Source: Rugalucina vietnamica
Taxonomy: Eukaryota > Mollusca > Bivalvia > Lucinida > Lucinidae
Reading direction: 5' to 3'
Length of the DNA: 64,000 bases
Assembly: GCA_964017185.1 (NCBI GenBank)
Contig: OZ024871.1
Span: 59,819,226-59,883,225 of the forward strand
How positions within the stretch are numbered: the stretch's first letter is position 1; each line of letters opens with the position of its first letter. The notes under the pieces are model-generated. The model was given only the letters and a program-made list of their open reading frames with translations. It was not told the origin of the DNA and did not search any database. Below are positions 61,794-64,000 of the stretch, piece after piece. Position numbers and translations under genes: made by a program.

Positions 61794-64000
61794 TAGTCCA
61801 TTCATATGAGAAGGTACACGTAGGCAAAGATCAGGAAAAGGCGCAATCAGAAAAAGATTCCCACTCCAAAAACCGAGGTGGGAAAAAACCAAACTAACAA
61901 TCGGGTACTTATACCATGAAACATATCGTAAGCCGAATGAGCAGCTATTTTCCCAATAGGTGGCCACTCATTCATATGAGGCCCATATAGTCCAAATGTA
62001 CGGCCGTTATAGTCCAAAAGAAAGTCCCGTATAGCCCAGTTATGATAGCCAAAGCCCGTATAGTCCATCCATTGGACTATTTGGGACATATCGTACATTG
62101 CCGCAATGCCCATATAGTCCACTACGGCCCCTATAGTCCATTGCCCGCAATCTACGATAATGCCCATATAGTCCACTAAGGCCCCTATAGTCCATTGCCG
62201 CAATCTACGAGAAATTGCGCAATATGGTCCATACTATCTCCCTTTGAATGATTTTACTGTTTCCAAAGGTACTAACCTTTATATTTTACTTACTTCTCTT
62301 TAAAGCAGACACCAGTTAAGCATTGTCGTAAGTGCCGGCACATCTATACTGAAAAATCGAGGATGGCCAGCCGCTTTCGCAAGCGCAAACTTCCCTTCAA
62401 TACAATGTTTTCGAAAATTCAGAATGACAAGCGAGATTGACGTCATAAGGGCTAAATGTTGGCAGTAGAATGAAAGTGCGCATAATCAAACAAGGTGTGT
62501 TGCAAGCCCCAACGTAAACCGAGATGCACGTGATCTCCCAGCTGTACCTTAAAACCACTTGAACCGAAACTTTACGAAAATGAAACACAGATAACAAATA
62601 TACGAAAGTACGATGAGAGAAAGGGGGTCACTACTTTGACCTTGACATTATGCCCACTTGAAGGTTCTATTTGTTAATATTGTTCAATGTTTGCTCAATA
62701 GTTCCTCGTAGACTCCTAACATAATCATAAAAGGACGTAGACTGCAGAAAAATGACAACTCTAGCTTTGGGTTTTTTGTTTGTTTTTTCTCTCAGATAGA
62801 GCACAAAGAATAGGTTACTATGTAAAAATATATTAAAAAACTTGCTTGATAAAGCTATCCAGGGTTTGAAATAATAATAATAAAAAAATAAATAAAGATG
62901 ACCACACTTCCAATTATCGAGATAAAGACGTTTTTACTACGTTTGATCAAAACTAGTATTATTTTGATTGGTGACTTGTCTCCCCTGATAAAAGAAGTTC
63001 GGTAATAGCAACCAAAAATAGCAACAATTTCCTACGCGAGGGTTAGCAAAGAGGCAAGATTTCTCTAATCCTAACCCTAACCCAACCAATATACAACACA
63101 TACATTGCAGACACAAGGTCCTAGCCCTACCCGTTACCGAGATACAGTTCCTCAAAGTCTCATTCATAAACGTTTTTACTACTTTACCCTTTAAACTGGT
63201 TGAACCCTTTCATATGCACATAAATTTATAGATGTCAGAAAATGTCAGAATGCTTCTGACAATTTTCTGACAGCGTAATAAAAGAAGTTCGGTAACATCT
63301 GCTAAAAATAGTAACAATTTCCTACGCGGGGGTTAGCAAAGAGGCAACATAACCCTAACCCTTACCTAACCCTAACCGAATTACATACAAATATCCTTCC
63401 GATTACCTCTACCCATCGGAAAATACCTATTCCCTAACCCAAACCAAAACCCTAACCCTAACCCTAACCCTACATCAGATCATAACCAAGGTGGGCAAGT
63501 TGCCCATCTTCGCACACCAGCTTATACCCTAACCCTAACCCTAACCCTAACCCTACACCCTAACCCTAACCCTAACCCTAACCCTCTTAAACCTAACCCT
63601 AACCCTAACCCTAACCCCAACCCCCTAACCCTAACCCTAACCCTAACCCCCTAACCCCCTAACCCTACCCCTAACCCCTAACCCTAACCCTAACCCCAAC
63701 CCTAACCCCAACCCCAACCCCAACCGTAACCCTGACCCTACCCCTGACCCTAACCCTGACCCTAACCCTCACCCTTACTGATATTAAAATATACTGTTTG
63801 ACGCTAAAATTGACTTCCCTTTGACCCTCGGTGTTGACCCTCGGGGTTGGCATATTCGAATTCTTCATCGAAAATGACTTACTACAGAACACAAAATTAA
63901 CGCTCTAACTCTAACCCTCTTCCAGCTATGCGAAATTCTGAGTTTGCATGCTTACCATAGGGTTAGGGTTGGGGCTAGGATCAACCTGTGTCAATGTTGT
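61794..64000 (+). repeat. Repeat unit U14 (partial, 2207 bp, A-long)
   Basis: Cut by the window end at a position equal to U1 2207, shortly after the first large CCCTAA block. Site A starts at 63527 (four hexamers) and the one visible palindrome at 63233. Site B and R3/R4 are outside the window. Confidence 0.95.

Larger units (their letters stand above)
1..64000 (+). repeat. Tandem array of ~4.75-kb telomere-mosaic repeat
   Basis: Thirteen full copies and one partial copy follow each other head to tail with no spacer, inversion or truncation. The anchor TAGTCCATTCATATGAG recurs at 1, 4758, 9515, 14272, 19023, 23774, 28525, 33276, 38027, 42784, 47535, 52292, 57043 and 61794, giving periods of 4757 or 4751 bp. 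The 6-bp difference is exactly one CCCTAA hexamer. To convert a U1 position to another unit, add that unit's start minus 1; subtract 6 beyond U1 position 1757 if the unit is short at site A (U5-U8, U10), and subtract 6 beyond 4403 if it is short at site B (U4, U12, U13). TTAGGG-type telomere repeats are known from many eukaryotes; a subtelomeric position is inferred. The array continues past both window edges. Confidence 0.97.

Noticed and set aside
1..64000. CRISPR-like array of repeats and spacers
   Set aside because: The ~60-bp repeats are degenerate and contiguous without unique spacers, no cas genes are present and the context is eukaryotic.
1..64000. rDNA-type or histone-type gene repeat
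   Set aside because: The unit size would suit such clusters, but no rRNA-like conserved sequence or histone reading frame is present.

Overview
The whole 64 kb window is one uninterrupted head-to-tail tandem array of a non-coding repeat of 4,751 or 4,757 bp. Thirteen complete copies (U1-U13) and 2,207 bp of a fourteenth are present, all in the same orientation. No rRNA, tRNA, CRISPR array, transposase, reverse transcriptase or other credible protein gene was seen. Every open reading frame of 60-120 codons is repeated identically once per unit and looks like chance. The array runs off both ends of the window, so neither flank is visible.

The repeat contains many runs of CCCTAA (TTAGGG on the other strand), the telomere repeat of vertebrates, many other animals, filamentous fungi and several protists. 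Together with the absence of prokaryotic genes this indicates eukaryotic, probably subtelomeric or telomere-associated DNA; the species cannot be identified from the sequence. CCCTAA reads 5'->3' on the + strand over most tracts, which would suit a left chromosome arm, but that is inference.

Layout of one unit, in U1 coordinates (the start point is arbitrary): 1-170 unidentified; 193-400 spaced TATAGTCC motifs with a 54-bp duplication; 419-682 segment D1; 683-1134 AT-rich, unidentified; 1135-1294 R1 (partial); 1375-1645 R2; 1652-1985 CCCTAA-rich block with variant hexamers and length-variable site A; 1986-2328 mostly unidentified; 2329-3215 about 14 copies of a ~60-bp degenerate satellite (S1); 3216-3246 a TTAGGG run in the opposite sense; 3335-3597 D2, a diverged copy of D1; 3628-3805 three more satellite copies (S2); 3819-3863 E-box/CCAAT cluster; 3933-3981 CCCTAA run; 3980-4251 R3; 4252-4405 CCCTAA block with length-variable site B; 4406-4515 R4 (inverted); 4516-4757 AT- and T-rich tail.

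The units appear almost identical. The differences I found are one hexamer more or less at site A (4 or 3) and site B (6 or 5), and three single-base variants. Neighbouring units share these states (U5-U8 short at A; U6-U7 share one base; U12-U13 share another base plus short B), which suggests recent local duplication or conversion within the array. The most interesting structure is a mosaic in which one repeat family (R), carrying a 40-bp palindrome built from four TGTCAGAA half-sites, lies against telomere-like tracts and flanks one of them as an inverted pair. The arrangement resembles telomere-associated elements that can spread with telomere sequence, but nothing here proves such activity. 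I compared units by eye, not by full alignment, so further point differences may exist.
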